Origin: Cinnamomum chago
Lineage: Eukaryota; Streptophyta; Magnoliopsida; Laurales; Lauraceae
DNA length: 64,000 nt
Assembly: GCA_038049695.1 (NCBI GenBank)
Contig: CP142452.1
Location: forward strand, 69,507,501 to 69,571,500
Reading direction: 5' to 3'
The translations under genes and the position numbers were made by a program. Positions 48,157-60,581 of the stretch are shown one piece after another (positions within the stretch are counted from its first letter, which is position 1; the number at the start of each line of letters is the position of its first letter). The notes beneath the pieces were generated by a model. The model saw only the letters and a program-made list of their open reading frames with translations, searched no databases and was not told where the DNA came from.

Positions 48157-48730
48157 TTTTACGATAGCCGCTAATGCCATGACCCCAAGCTTTTCCTTTA
48201 CGGTACTTTTTTTTTCAAAATTTCTCTCTACACAATCCATTTTTCCTCAAAATGTTGTTCTCTCTCTTCCTCGGGTCACTCCCCTTCTTCTGCCCTCTCC
48301 CTCTCCCTCTCCCTGGCACCATGCTGAGCCTACCATCCTCTCTCCCTCTCCCTCTTTCTCTCTCCCGCCTTCCGCCGATCACCCTCTCTCCCTATTCCCC
48401 TCCCCCTCTCTCTCTTTCCCTGTCGTCGCCTTGCCTGCCGCCCTATCTTTCTATCCCTTTCTCTCCCTTCCTCTTCCTCTCCCTATCATCACCCTCTCTC
48501 CCTCTCCATGTCCCTCTCCCCCCTCCAGCGATGCTGTCAGAGGGGACAATGGTGGCTAGGCTGAGGTTGGGATGGGGGTAGGTGAGTGTAGAAAGAAGTT
48601 AGTGAGGGAGAGATTTTAATAGATGTCCTATTAAGTAATTTTACATATGGATATATTGGTCATGAAAAAAAGAAATGTGGAAAGAGAGGCTTGGTTGTGG
48701 CATTAGCAGCTCTCTAATTTTACCCCTGGT
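48157..48730. mobile_element. Possible TIR element with CT-rich interior
   Basis: GCCGCTAATGCCATGACC (left) and GGTTGTGGCATTAGCAGC (right) are inverted near the ends. The interior is CCCTCTCC-rich low complexity. The text TTTTGTGTCATTTCAA occurs just outside at 48127 and 48759. Confidence 0.4.
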
Positions 48731-49149
48731 TGCCAAAAAAGGGTCAAATGAGGGGTATTTTGTGTCATTTCAATCCCTTGAAAGTTTATGTATATCTTCT
48801 CTCCCCTTATTTCTCAACACTCATCTACACTCTCTCTAAGCTCCCTCACTCTATCTAACCTCCTTTCTCTACGTAAGTTCTCTAAGGCATGATAATTCTT
48901 TTTGAGCTCTGAAATGCTAAGAAGTTTGTGGGTGATAAAGACTACTAAAGGAGCCCTCTCTCACTCTCTCATATAGCCCTCCTCTCTCTTCAAAGTATTT
49001 ATTAATTTGAATTTTGAATTTTGAATTTTATAAAGTGTATACATAATAATATTATATAATAAGTCTCATATTCTCCCCTTTTTATATAAACTATCACGAC
49101 AAATACAATATATATTTTTTTGTTTTTTTATAAATTTATTTTAAGAAAA

Positions 49150-51135
49150 ATGGTTGAACCATCACAACCGTTCAACCTTGATTTTTCTCTAAATGATGAA
49201 AATCCTGCAAATTTAGTTCAAGATTAGGAGGTAAAAGTAGAAAGCAATCCTGAATCTGGTTGCCCACGTTCTTCAGGTAGAAAGACAAAAATAATGACTC
49301 TTGGAGATTAAAGATTTTTTATAATACTTCAAATTAATGATCCCATTAGAAGAACGGTGGATGAGCTACATTGTATATTTTACAAAAAACTATACAGCTA
49401 TAAGTTATCAAGTGGCACTAACCACCTTAATAGACACATGAAATCATGTGCCCAAACATACCAACGAAGATGTCAATCCGGGGGTCAGAGGGCGGTGGTG
49501 TCCCAACCCAACTTGCTCAAAGTTCCTCAACCGGCAGTTTAGAAGTTTTTAATTATAACATTGCTAATGCTAAATGACAACTTGTTAAATTTATTGTAAT
49601 TAATCAATTATCATTTGTTCTCGTTGAAAATCAATCATTTGAAGATTTTGTGAGGTAATCATTCGCCCCTTTCATGGCAAAAGGTTTCTACAAATATTGC
49701 AAGAAATGATGCAGTAAAAATGTTTAGAAAAGAAAATGAGAATTTAAAAACAAATTTTCAAAACATACCTGAAAAAATAGGATTAACTTTAGATTTATCA
49801 ATATCCAAACAAAATTTTGGGCAGATTTTAATAAATGCACGTTGTATTGATAATGAAAAGATTGTGCAAAAGAGAATGATCTCGTTCTCTTTACGTGAGT
49901 ACCCACACGCTAATGCTAGGATAGGGTCTATTATCATTTAAAAAATAAGAGAATAATAATGAAAATAGAACAATCTATATAACTTTAGATAATACAAGTT
50001 CTACCAATAGCACAGTAGAGATACTAAAATATGCGTTTCAACTTAATTTAAATAGAGTTCTCTTTCACAATAGATGTGTCACATCTTAAATATTATAGTA
50101 CAAGAAGACTTAAGATTTATGAAGCATACATTAGAAGTAATTAAATACATTTTAATTTACAATTTTTTCATCTCCCACAAGAAGACAACAATGAATGATG
50201 ATATATGAAAGTCTTAATAAAAATCCAGATAAAAAAAAAAAAGAAGCACAGGTGGAGTTTTACTTATAAAATGTTAAAAGAAGCCTATAGTTATAAAGTT
50301 GTTTAACAGTTAAACAACGTAGTGCTTTATATTTAGCACGTGTAGTGATTTCCGTATGTGAAGATAATTAGCAAAATCTTGAAATAATAAAAGAGTTTTT
50401 AGAAGTTTTTCATGATGCAATCTTATTTTTTTCCTAGGTATATTATCCAACATCAACTCAAGCTCTGAACCTGTTTTATGAAATCAGTATTTTCTTTTAT
50501 ATATAGAGAGATGTATCAGCTTTCAAAAGTATGTGTGCAGTAGTGGAGTTGAAGTTTTAACAATATTGGGAAAAATGCTCCAATAATATTTTGCTTAACG
50601 GCTGCATTAGACCCTAAGTTAAAATTAACAGGTGTAAAAACTTTACTTGAAGCAATAAATAACAATATGAATCAAACTAATGTGAATGGCATATAAATGA
50701 TTAAAACTTATTTTGAACAACTTTATTTGGAATATTCTATTCAAATGGGTAGATCGAAAACACCCTCTACCCACATGGGCCCACCCCAACCATAGAGAGG
50801 GAAAAAGAAGGCCATTTGGAATCTTATTAAGAGCTTTCTTGGAAGCAACTCCTCTTCCTCCGGATCTAGTCACGTTGTTAATGAAATAATGATATATCTA
50901 TAGATGGGTTCGGTTGAAGTCACGGATGATGATGTCAATTTTAACCTTTTGGTCTATGGAAAACATGTGAAAGTAGATTTCATATGCTTTTTTGCCATTT
51001 ATATGTGATTTACTAACAGTTTCAATGTCTACAGTTGCATCGAAGTAAGCTTTTAATAGACGAATTATTGACAATAAGCGGACGATGCTATCGGAAGAAA
51101 TAGTGGGCCGAGACATGCATATGCTTGCAAGATTC
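49150..51135 (+). pseudogene. hAT-superfamily transposase pseudogene
   Basis: Similar to Ac/RICESLEEPER-type transposases. Blocks in order: BED zinc finger (CIFYKKLYSYKLSSGTNHLN and RHMKSC, 49380-49450; the first Cys pair is damaged), FVLVENQSFEDFVR (49617-49655), DNTSSTNSTVEILKYAF and LFHNRCV (49990-50080), WSFTYKMLKEAYSYK (50250-50300), FCLTAALDPKLK (50588-50624), YFEQLYLEY, and a C-terminal dimerisation block LLTVSMSTVASK*AF with RTMLSEEIV (51002-51120). Stops and frameshifts occur in every part. Terminal inverted repeats were not located. Confidence 0.85.
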
Positions 51136-51137
51136 GC

Positions 51138-51139
<2 letters not shown>

Positions 51140-51174
<35 letters not shown>
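51140..51174. repeat. (GA)17 microsatellite
   Basis: It directly follows the transposase C-terminal block. Confidence 0.95.
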
Positions 51175-51175
<1 letters not shown>

Positions 51176-51655
51176 AGAACAAACAACTTGATAGATGAAG
51201 ATGTAATAGAAAACGACTTTTAGACCTTAAAAATATCAGTGTTTAGAAATTATCATACTTTTAATCTTTGTGAAATTTAATTCAAGTTAGAAATTATCAT
51301 CTTAGTTGTTCATATTGTAACTTTATTTTCAGAAAATTTTCATAGTCGTAATTTTTATTTTTTCATTTTAACTTTCATAAAGTTAGAATTATCATCAAAC
51401 TTGTAACTTTTTAAAAGTCTTTATATATTATTATCAAGGGTTTTTACGAAAAGCATCATCAAATATCCCTATTATCTCCAAAAGCATCATTAAATACATG
51501 TAATGCCTAAAAACATCTTATACAGCATACTATTATTTTTTCCAAACCAAATTGCCCCTCCAACCCCTTCCTTGGGACATCAATACTTATCATAGTACGA
51601 TCTAAAATTTAGAAGGGTCCACGAGCCCTAACATTTTGGGTCGGGAATTGCCAAA

Positions 51656-52073
51656 TAGGGTTGTTCGTGGGCCGAGCTGACCAATATCCAGCCCAACTTG
51701 AATGTTAAACAACAAGCCCGAGCCAAGCCCAACTCAGGCCATAAGTACCTTCGCCCACCCAGCCTACCTAGAATATGTTAAGCCCAAGCCCGAGTCTATT
51801 ATATTTTACAAATAAAGGGGAAGATGTTTCATTACCCAACTTGTAGCTTACTTGGTTATGAATTATGATGTTTGTTTGTGCGTGAGAGGATGTGTTCTCA
51901 ACGCCTCTCATTTGGGCTGGGCCGAGCTTTTATCACTTAATCATCCGGCCCATATATTTAACTGGCCCAGAATTTTTAACCAGGCCCAGCTCGAGTACTA
52001 AAAGCTTATGCTGAAGCCGGAATGGGGCCCAACCGGGTCGGGCTCGGGCTGGCCTAATCTATGAGCACCCCTA
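51656..52073. mobile_element. 418-bp non-autonomous hAT MITE
   Basis: Ends TAGGGTTGTTCGTGGGC / GAGCACCCCTA are inverted, with subterminal GCCCGAGCC/GGCTCGGGC repeats typical of plant hAT elements. Flanks TTGCCAAA / TTGCCAGC (51648-51655, 52074-52081) match at 6 of 8 positions. Confidence 0.75.
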
Positions 52074-52556
52074 TTGCCAGCCCTATTTGTCATCACACTA
52101 GTTTTACTCTGTCCTATGTAAGGTCTAAACTTGAACCCAGGCCTGGAATGAATGGGTCTGGCCCAGTTAAATAAAAATCCTATCAGATTTTTAACATTTC
52201 CTCAATAGAAGCTGGCCTTGAACTCTTCTGTTGTTGTTGCTTTTTTTTTTTACCAGCCAAGGAGGCTGAGACCAATGAGAGAGAGAAAGAAGGGAGAGAG
52301 AGATTCCATCAAAAGGTCCATTACAAGTGGTAACAAGAAAAATAAGAACCCGTTTAGATCATTGTAAACACAGTGAGGGTAAACCAATTTGTGCGTAAAT
52401 GATATTTCATGTGTTTGGATAACCAAAGATTTTCTTTGGCTTTCGCCATGACCAATTTTTGGTATAACTTGATTTTTGGCAATTGATTTCCGCAGATCCA
52501 AAACAACATGTGGGTGTCTAGTAAAGATCATCCAAAACATTTAACAGATAAAATAC

Positions 52557-52707
52557 GTGGTCGAGAAGGGCTCCTTACTTTAGTGGTAAGGAGTGGGCAG
52601 TTCTCAATGGGAGCTCCTGGGTTAGAATGAGTTATTATCACCTCACATGTGCGAGCTGTGTCATAAGTCTCAGGTTCCAGCCCCTTCGGTGGGTTATAAA
52701 AAAAAAG
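52557..52707 (+). mobile_element. 151-bp SINE with perfect target duplications
   Basis: Perfect 13-bp duplications ACAGATAAAATAC (52544-52556, 52708-52720) flank it. It starts GTGGTCGAGAAGGGCTCC, has TTTAGTGGTAAGGAG (A-box-like) and CCTGGGTTAGAATGAG (B-box-like), and ends in AAAAAAAAG. A tRNA-derived, fairly recent insertion. Confidence 0.85.
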
Positions 52708-54027
52708 ACAGATAAAATACATGGGGGTACTAATTTATGGGACCATTCAACAAGTTCCTATTTCAGCTTGTGGAAATATAGTGGCTGGATTGAAATAGCG
52801 ACAAGTCTTAACAACGATTAGATGAGAGTTAATCACGCCATTTCACTATTCCAATCCAACTGTTAATATCACTTAGAAGTTAGAAGAGTGTATTACTTGA
52901 GCACATTTCCTAACAAAGTGTAAAGAAAGTATAATTCCACGATTTTGGATTGAGGTAACTGGGAGGTCACACTTTTTTTTCTATGTTGGGAGTAAAGGTA
53001 CAAGAGTGATACTTTAACTTAATTACCTAGAAATTGATCTTTAAGCATGTGAGTGGAACTTTAAGGTGCCAATGTGTATCTGAATCCACTCAATCGTTTC
53101 TCCATAATCTTTGCTTCATTTTGATATGCCTTCTTAAAAACCCCCGTTAAGTGGTCAACTTCAATTATTATCATCCAATCGTCTAATTGATTAAGGTTGG
53201 CGTCCAGTTAGCCTCGAGATATATCTGGTTTGCATTGTATTTTCCTCTTTTCTTGTTACCCCACTTTTCTTATTTCATTTCTACGTCATATACTCTTGAA
53301 TTAAAAAAGAAAAGTTACTGTCATAATCTCATTTTCCATTGTTCTCTGTCATCAAGCATTTGGAGATGATTCTAAGTGATTTGAATTTCTTTTTATATAT
53401 GTCGTTGTAAAATTTATTGGTGAACGTGCCTGTGCTTAGCACGAGTTATTGTACTAGTCTATATTAATCTCAAGCTCTGTGAAACGAATTAAGAACTAGC
53501 TTTAGATGGGTTAGTAGCTAAGAAACACATAATTGTCAACCAGATTAGCACTTCGCAGCATCGTATGCATAAAAAAAAAGTTAGTCTATTAGGCATTTGT
53601 TTCTCTTTTCTCAGTACTATAAAAAAAACTGATATAGGCACCTGTTACTCTGCATCCTTTCAATGCAACATGCAAGCATGTCTAAGTCACCTAAATGGTG
53701 CAACAACTTGCATTGAAAAATATGGCCTGCACAGTTAAGATCTCTTGGGGCTGCACTATATTTCTGGATTATGTTTTTCACACACACCTTCAATTGTGTA
53801 TAAAATAGAAAAGGGCTAATGTCAGATAAATAACTACCAGCTTTGAACACATAAAATCTGCTATGTTTCTGATCAGTATTAGACATGTTCTATTTGTATA
53901 AAAGCAGAAATCTGTTGGGTTAGATGTCATTCTAGGTTAACTGGATTCTAGGTCAGTCAGAATCTGAGTTGAGGATTCAGGAGTCATATCAAATTTTGTT
54001 AGGGCTTAAAAAAGATATATACTATAA

Positions 54028-54579
54028 GGGAGATTTTCAAAAATCATAAAACTTTTGGTTTATTTTCAAAAAAGTACATGAAGATTTGAATATTTCAAAA
54101 ATGTATACAAGGTTTTCACAATTCTTTCAATCAAGTCCTCTTTATGATTTTTTTTTGAAAAAATGACAAAAATGCCCCTCCCTCATGAGATGTTTTTGTC
54201 TATTATTAACCTCTAATTTCCTCCCAAAAGTGGCCATTTTGATTTTGATGATCATAATTATGTAATGAAGTTATATTTTCGGTCATTTGGAATCCCCTTT
54301 TTCTAACCATCCATGAATAAATGCAGTTGAAGTGGGCCCCACTAGGCCATTTTCTGTTGGACTTGATAATTTCTCCTAAAATGATTCATTAAAAGGAAAA
54401 TTTGAAAACTTAGATATTCATAAGGGTACTTTTGTCATTTTTCCGGAATTTTTTTATGGAGAGGACTTAGATCGAAAGAAGTATCAAAAACTTTTGTATT
54501 TTTTTTTCTGAAATATTCAAATTTTCATCTACTTTTTTGAAAATAAGCCTAGCGTTTTATACCATTTTTATAATCTTCC
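54028..54579. mobile_element. 552-bp long-TIR element, same group as 6525-7025
   Basis: Inverted ends of about 120 bp: GGGAGATTTTCAAAAATC at left, complement of ATAATCTTCC at right, sharing TTATTTTCAAAAAAGTA, GAATATTTCA and AAGTCCTC. Target duplication is unclear. Confidence 0.7.
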
Positions 54580-55289
54580 TATAATCTCACTTGTAAACTC
54601 TAACCCAAGATAAGAAACTAAAGGAAAAAAGGGATGATTTAAGGAAAAAGTTCTCTTTTTAGAGATGGACATTAGTGCATTGACTAACCATTCAAATTTT
54701 ACTGTGTTTTCATTGATTGGATTAGTGTGTGCATCATGATTGTTTATCAATTAAAAACTTTCACTGTGCACAACACAATCTAATTGACTTGATTATTTAT
54801 TGTATAAAAAGGATCACAAACTGTCATGATTGAAAGAAAACCAACCCACATATGCCTTGGATAAAAGTCTGACATGAGGCTGGCCTAGAGTGTGAGTATT
54901 GGTTGTTGATATTTAGATTATTGTGGCTAACACATCAAAGTAATGCACGCAGGAAAGGTGGCAGTTGTTGAGTTCAAATGGGGAGCATTCGAGTACAAAA
55001 CATGCAGTTACTGCATGTTGAATCTCTCTCCCAGGCATGAATGACTTGGGACACAATCAATGCCTTTTCTTCCCATGCACAAATGCCATTAATTCTCAGT
55101 CATGATCATAAGAAATTAGCACTTCATTTAATGTACCGACAACTTAATAAAGGTCCAACAGATGTCATAAGTAAAACACCTTCAAGATGCAATATGATGA
55201 TTAGGGGCACACATCACACAACTTGTAATAAAACACAGGAGGGGGAGAAGGTGGGAGATGACAACAGTTAGGGCACATATTCTCAATTC

Positions 55290-55335
55290 ATGTATCATCA
55301 TAAAAGCGCTGTCCCAAGCATGTTGGGTCAGCTAC
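55290..55335 (-). mobile_element. RTE LINE 3' tip
   Basis: ATCATCATAAAAGCGCTGTC and CCAAGCATGTTGGGTCAGC are the complement of the LINE tail at 28620-28660. Nothing upstream is recognisable. Confidence 0.45.
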
Positions 55336-55807
55336 GTAAATTTTGTTTCTCTATTATAATATATCATAATTCAAATCTTCCCATGAGTTACACTTTTTTA
55401 CCACTAATGACTTACGTTCCATATTTTACTTGGCCTTTGATGGGTTTATAACCTGCAATACTTATCAAATAATGAATACGATTGCGTTTATTACTATTTC
55501 CTCTTTTTACTTTAAGATATCATAATAAAAATGCAAAAGTATATACTTCCACAACCTCTCACTTCTTTAACTCATTGAGACATATACCATACCATGCAAT
55601 ATTTTCGAATTAGAGCCCATTAAACGAGAGGGACCTTGGCCATTGCACAAGACCCTGCTTGTTGATCCAACCCATTTTTACCTGACCCAACATGTTTTCT
55701 GCCCCTACTTCTTGTAGGAGGGACTAGGAAGGTACTCCATTTTTTTTGTACCTGAGAGAAGGGGTCTAGGAAGGTACTCCATTTAATCCATCTAGTTTCT
55801 GTCATTA

Positions 55808-56105
55808 GGGCCAGTTTGGGTTACTCTACTAACAGAGTCAGGTGAGGTAAAGTTGATTTTGAAGAAAGAATAAAATATAAGTGGGTTATGATGGTATTTT
55901 ATTTTTAGTTGTTTGTTATAGAATCTTTTTTACTTTCTTGCATGAGAAAGTGGGGTTTTTTTTGTATTTTAATGAATAAAGGTAGTTACTTTTTTTGAAA
56001 AAGATGGAGTAAGTTTTGAATTAAAATGCTTTTGATATAACATCTTGTCTGAAAAATGGAGGCTTTACTTGACTTTTACTAGGCTAGTAAAGTGCCAAAC
56101 TAGCC
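55808..56105. mobile_element. 298-bp TIR MITE
   Basis: Inverted ends GGGCCAGTTTGG / CCAAACTAGCCC, then CTCTACTA/TAGTAAAG. The ends resemble those at 34653-36188. The immediate flanks are TTA and TAA, which are inverted rather than direct, so the superfamily is unresolved. Confidence 0.65.
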
Positions 56106-57189
56106 CTAATAAGAGAGATTGACTATACCACTTACTAGTAAAAACTTGAAAGAAAATTTTCCAATTCTACATGGTCATGGGTGATTGGATTAATATGCAC
56201 TAATACAAGCTCTAAAACGCGTATTGATATAGAAAAATATACACTACTTATTTTGAAAAGTGCAAATGGCATGATCAAAGTAGGCACAAATTTCACTCCA
56301 ACCAATTTACACAGTTGTTTTCATCAACCGAAGGCGGTCCCCATGCTTTTATACAAGGTGTAGATAGTCTTAAGGCTTGTTTAAATTGTTTGCATCAGAA
56401 TACATAGGAATTGTGGTCAAATAAGTCCCATGTAGGATTATTAAAAAGGTGAAGTGTGAATGACATGAGATAAGAGATGAATGATATAAGACAACAATGT
56501 AGATGTAACCTTGACATTCATAGAATTTGAGTTACAACGGTGGCGGCAATGTATTTATTTCTCATCTTCTCTTTGTCATTTGATGGCCATTTTTGCGTGC
56601 TCACTTTGAATTTTTATTTTTAATTTACTTATAATATGAATTCCTATGTATAGGAATTTACGGTGAAAAGAACTCAACCAAAAGATGATTAAATAGGTGA
56701 CGAATGAAGAATATAAGGTGGGGGAATAAAGGATACCGCAATATGCTGATTTACACATGCCCCGACATTAGTTATTATCATTGTTATATGAAATAATTAA
56801 AGGTGGTTGTAGACATAGCAAAGGGCACCAACACGGCCACTCAGGTAATCGTACCTCTTAAAAGCTCTTTAATTTGGAATTATGAAAGAATGATCCTGGC
56901 CGTACTAACCAGCTCTAATTGCCGTTGCCACTGCACTACAGCATGATCTGATGGCAACTCCATGATGTTTCCTCGCGTGACTAGAGGTGGGCCATGCCTG
57001 GTCCACTTGTCTTCAGACAAGATGCCTCCACAATGTTTCAGCTTATACCCCAATTCCATAACTGCCCCTTCCAGAGAAATCTATATGATTTGGCCGCACT
57101 TAAAACCTGACTTGATATGTATGGTTATGCTTTGTTTCACTTTGTTGCGATGTTAAATGATGTTATTGTGGATGCAGGTGATATCAAAG

Positions 57190-57482
57190 GGTCCTAAGTT
57201 GTTTCTTTAAAAGAGGCCGAAGTGAGGGCGGTCTTAGCTGTATTAAAAAAGGCTTAGAAGAATGATTTTAATAGGCTTCGTATTTTTACGGATGATCAAG
57301 AAGTGGTTTTGCTTTGAAGGGAGGCCTTGATCGGTCCATTAACTCAATTATTCTAGACATTAAATCTTTGACTTTCTTATTTCTTTCTGTAGACTTTGAA
57401 TTTGTCCCTAATGCTCTAAATGAGCAAGCTCATAGGCATGCTAAGTTTTGCTTTTTTAGTAAACATGATGTAGACTGGAAAT
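57190..57482 (+). pseudogene. LINE RNase H-like domain remnant
   Basis: Nearly one frame: VSLKEAEVRAVLAVLKKA, RLRIFTDDQEVVLL, REALIGPLTQLFLDIKSL and DFEFVPNALNEQAHRHAKF. This is the E-x2-A...V-TD-Q...F-FVPR-xN-xAH-xAK signature of the plant non-LTR RNase H domain, with three stops. Confidence 0.7.
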
Positions 57483-57607
57483 GAGCCTCAAGTGTCCTTT
57501 TGTCTAAGGGTTAACTGTTTTCTCTTTTTTTCTTTTTTTTCCCCTCTTGTTGTTCTTGTGCTTTTTTTATAAAGGAAATATCTTTTTAGAAAAAAAATAA
57601 AAAAAAC

Positions 57608-57805
57608 TCGTTCAACTCGGAGGGGTAGTGCAGTTGGCTAGGACGATGCCTCAAAATTCAGAAGTTGCGGTTTCAAATTCGCACTCTTTTCCTAGGGCCA
57701 CTTGCCCACAATAAGCCCGACTTAGCAGGTGAATGGGGGAGGCAAGAACTTCACGTGTTCAGAGAATAGTCGGTCTTCAAAGAGGCCGGACACCCTAGTT
57801 CGCAA
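57608..57805 (+). mobile_element. tRNA-derived SINE
   Basis: It begins GGGGTAGTGCAGTTGGCTAG, with A box TAGTGCAGTTGG and, about 35 nt on, B-box-like GGTTTCAAATTC. The body has CCCACAATAAGCCCGACTTA and GGCAAGAACTTCACGTGTTC; the end is A-rich. Clear target duplications were not found. Confidence 0.7.
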
Positions 57806-60581
57806 AAAAGAAAAAAAGTATCAAACATGCTCATGCTGACTCATGCCCGCCCGAGTTTCACTACAATTAGAAAAATCATGTATATAGTTAATTAAGAATG
57901 TCAATGGATCTCCGATTACTCAGTTACATTTTAGGATCTAATTAACTTGGAAATTTTGAATATAAACCCATTTTTTCAACAAAATAAATGTCTATGTTCC
58001 GGTGTACATTTTGTGTCTAATTGGCAATTGGGTCCGAGTAGTGGTCCAGATCAAATTCTCCGAATTTTTAAGTTTATAATTGCCGCCCTCCTCATGATAA
58101 TTAAGGGGAGCGCACTTTCTTGTGGGACCGGGCTAGGGGGACTTTGGGTGAGGGGGGTAAACCTCAACGAGGACCTGCCCCACCTACTTGTGTATGGTAA
58201 CAAAGGCTCAAATAATCATTCTAACTACTTCATTAACGGTGACAAGTTTTCACTATCCAAAGTGAGTACGCACACCCACAATACTAGAGCAGACTATTTT
58301 TTTTTTTTTTTTTTTGGTAAAATAGACCAGTGCAATTGAATTTTAGATGGGAAATGATTTGATTCTTCTCTTATGGCACACTAATGGTAAATAGTATAGA
58401 TGGACCACAGAAAGCTTTTGGGCTACAAGCTACCTTTATCTCAACCTAAACCGTTACATCAAATTGTTTCCCTCATCAATATTAAAAGTCTGCCTGATTT
58501 TCATGCCTATTAAAGTGAATTCATTAGGTCATAACTCTGAAGTAGTGGACACACTTTTTGCGAAACACATTCTTCTTTCCATAAAGTCACCGTAATTTTC
58601 ATTAATAAATTAAATATGAACTAACCTTATCTTTAGGATAAAGATAATCTACGTACTAACAACTTTTTTTGGTACCCCAACCAAAGGGTTGCGATCCAAG
58701 AGCCCAAATACATACGGGAAGGTAGCCCACTCAAGGAAAGGAGGCCCACACAAACCGGAAGAGGTGACGTACCACGTAAGTACCCGTTCTTGTACTAACA
58801 AGTTAAAACATCCTAACAAATATTTTAACATCCAACAATATAAGTTTACAAACTGATAATCAATCAAAAAAGAAAATCTTATATAATTGGAGAAAATGTC
58901 CAATAGTAAAATTTGCTAGCATATTGTACGTACTCACGGACCATTCTATACCTTAAAGCTGGATGTTAGTTAAAGGAAATAGTGGGGAAAAAAAGGCAAA
59001 TCTCCCTCATCCTTGAGCCACATCAGCATAGTATATCCAATGAAAGACTCCAAGAACAGTTAAAACCATTCACGTACAAAGACATCCCTTTACATATAGA
59101 AATATTACATCTCCCTCCAAGGAAACATCTCTTCCAAAGCATTAAAACTCATCTTCCTCTTCACCTCACAATAACTTTCCTTTCTCTTTCACCCCACTCT
59201 CACAAACTTGATCATGTATCTAAAATTGGTGCCGCTCCATTTCTCACATATGCCCCCGGATTTCGATGAAGGTATGATTTCTATTCTAAATGCGTGTTTG
59301 TAATTCAATTCAATATGACCGCCTCCAATTTTACTAAAAATCTAAATATGCTTCTAACATTATTGAGAATTTAACTCGAACACTATTATGTTTTTTTTAG
59401 TTAATTATGTGATAATATGAACTTACGTTTAGAAATCATACAAATGAATTTATCATTCAGGTTTTTTATTCATTCATTAATAATTAATTTGATTATTAAA
59501 TTTATTTTATTATTTAATTTGTATAAGGTTAAACTGTGCATCTCACGTGGCATTGCGCTAGTCTAATTTGTAGGACTAACAAACCCCACCACGGTGGCAA
59601 TGTCACATGTTTCATGTGCAACCACTTTGGCCTTGCAGGACTAATCAATTTTATGTCATATACCCTGGTTAGGCCCACCACATTTCCTTGTTTTAGGGGC
59701 TTTACATCCATCCACTTAGAGGACGTGGTCACTTGATAACAGACTTGCAATTTGACAAAGAAGACACGCATACTTGCAAAAGCCCCCTTAAATTGTCCCT
59801 TGTTTAGATATTTACAAAAGTGACCATCTCAAAGATTGAAAGACTTCTTGTTTTGTTTTAACAACCCACATGGATTTCTGAAAACATGGTTCGTAAGTTA
59901 GGAACATTGAAATCATGTTAGATCATTAGAGATAACCCTAATCACTAAGATGGTGGCCATTGAATGGAGAGACTGGGTCCCCTAACAATGGGATTAGAGA
60001 AATGATTTCGACGAGCCTTCAAATGCATTGCTGGGATCACGAACTGTTAAATTCAAATTGCTCAAAATAAATATGTCTTTGCCTGTTGGATCTGAGTCAA
60101 ATTTCATTCCCAAGTCTTTTGGGTTATCTCATACCATCAAGTTGGTCACAGGTAAAGCACATGAATTATAAAAACCAAATGTGAATTCATGTATTTTCCA
60201 CGTAATAAATGCAATTGTGGCCCTAACTTTTATTATAGAGAAATTTCGTCCAAAGTTGATACACAAGACGTTTTTGAATTGTTTGATGTTAACCATTGAG
60301 ATTCAAGAAGATAAAATTTCAAAGAGTAGAACCGAACTAAATAAAATGAAGAGTAAATCTTTGGAGAGTCTCATTTGACATTCTTGAAAGCCATTTGATC
60401 TTTATATATATAGTTCTTTCAACAAGTTAAAATTAGATAAGAAAAATAATTTCATTTATAGAGTCTAGATCAACTCCTATTTTGCTAATTTTGTATCTTA
60501 ACTAGCTAAGGATATCACATGATCAGCACTAGCATTCAAAGACTTACCACATTAATAAGGTGCCATTGTTATTTTGTAATA

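Noticed and set aside
48128-48581. Two long Pro/Ser/Leu-rich plus-strand frames
   Set aside because: CCCTCTCC low-complexity sequence inside a probable TIR element; no domain and no splice context.
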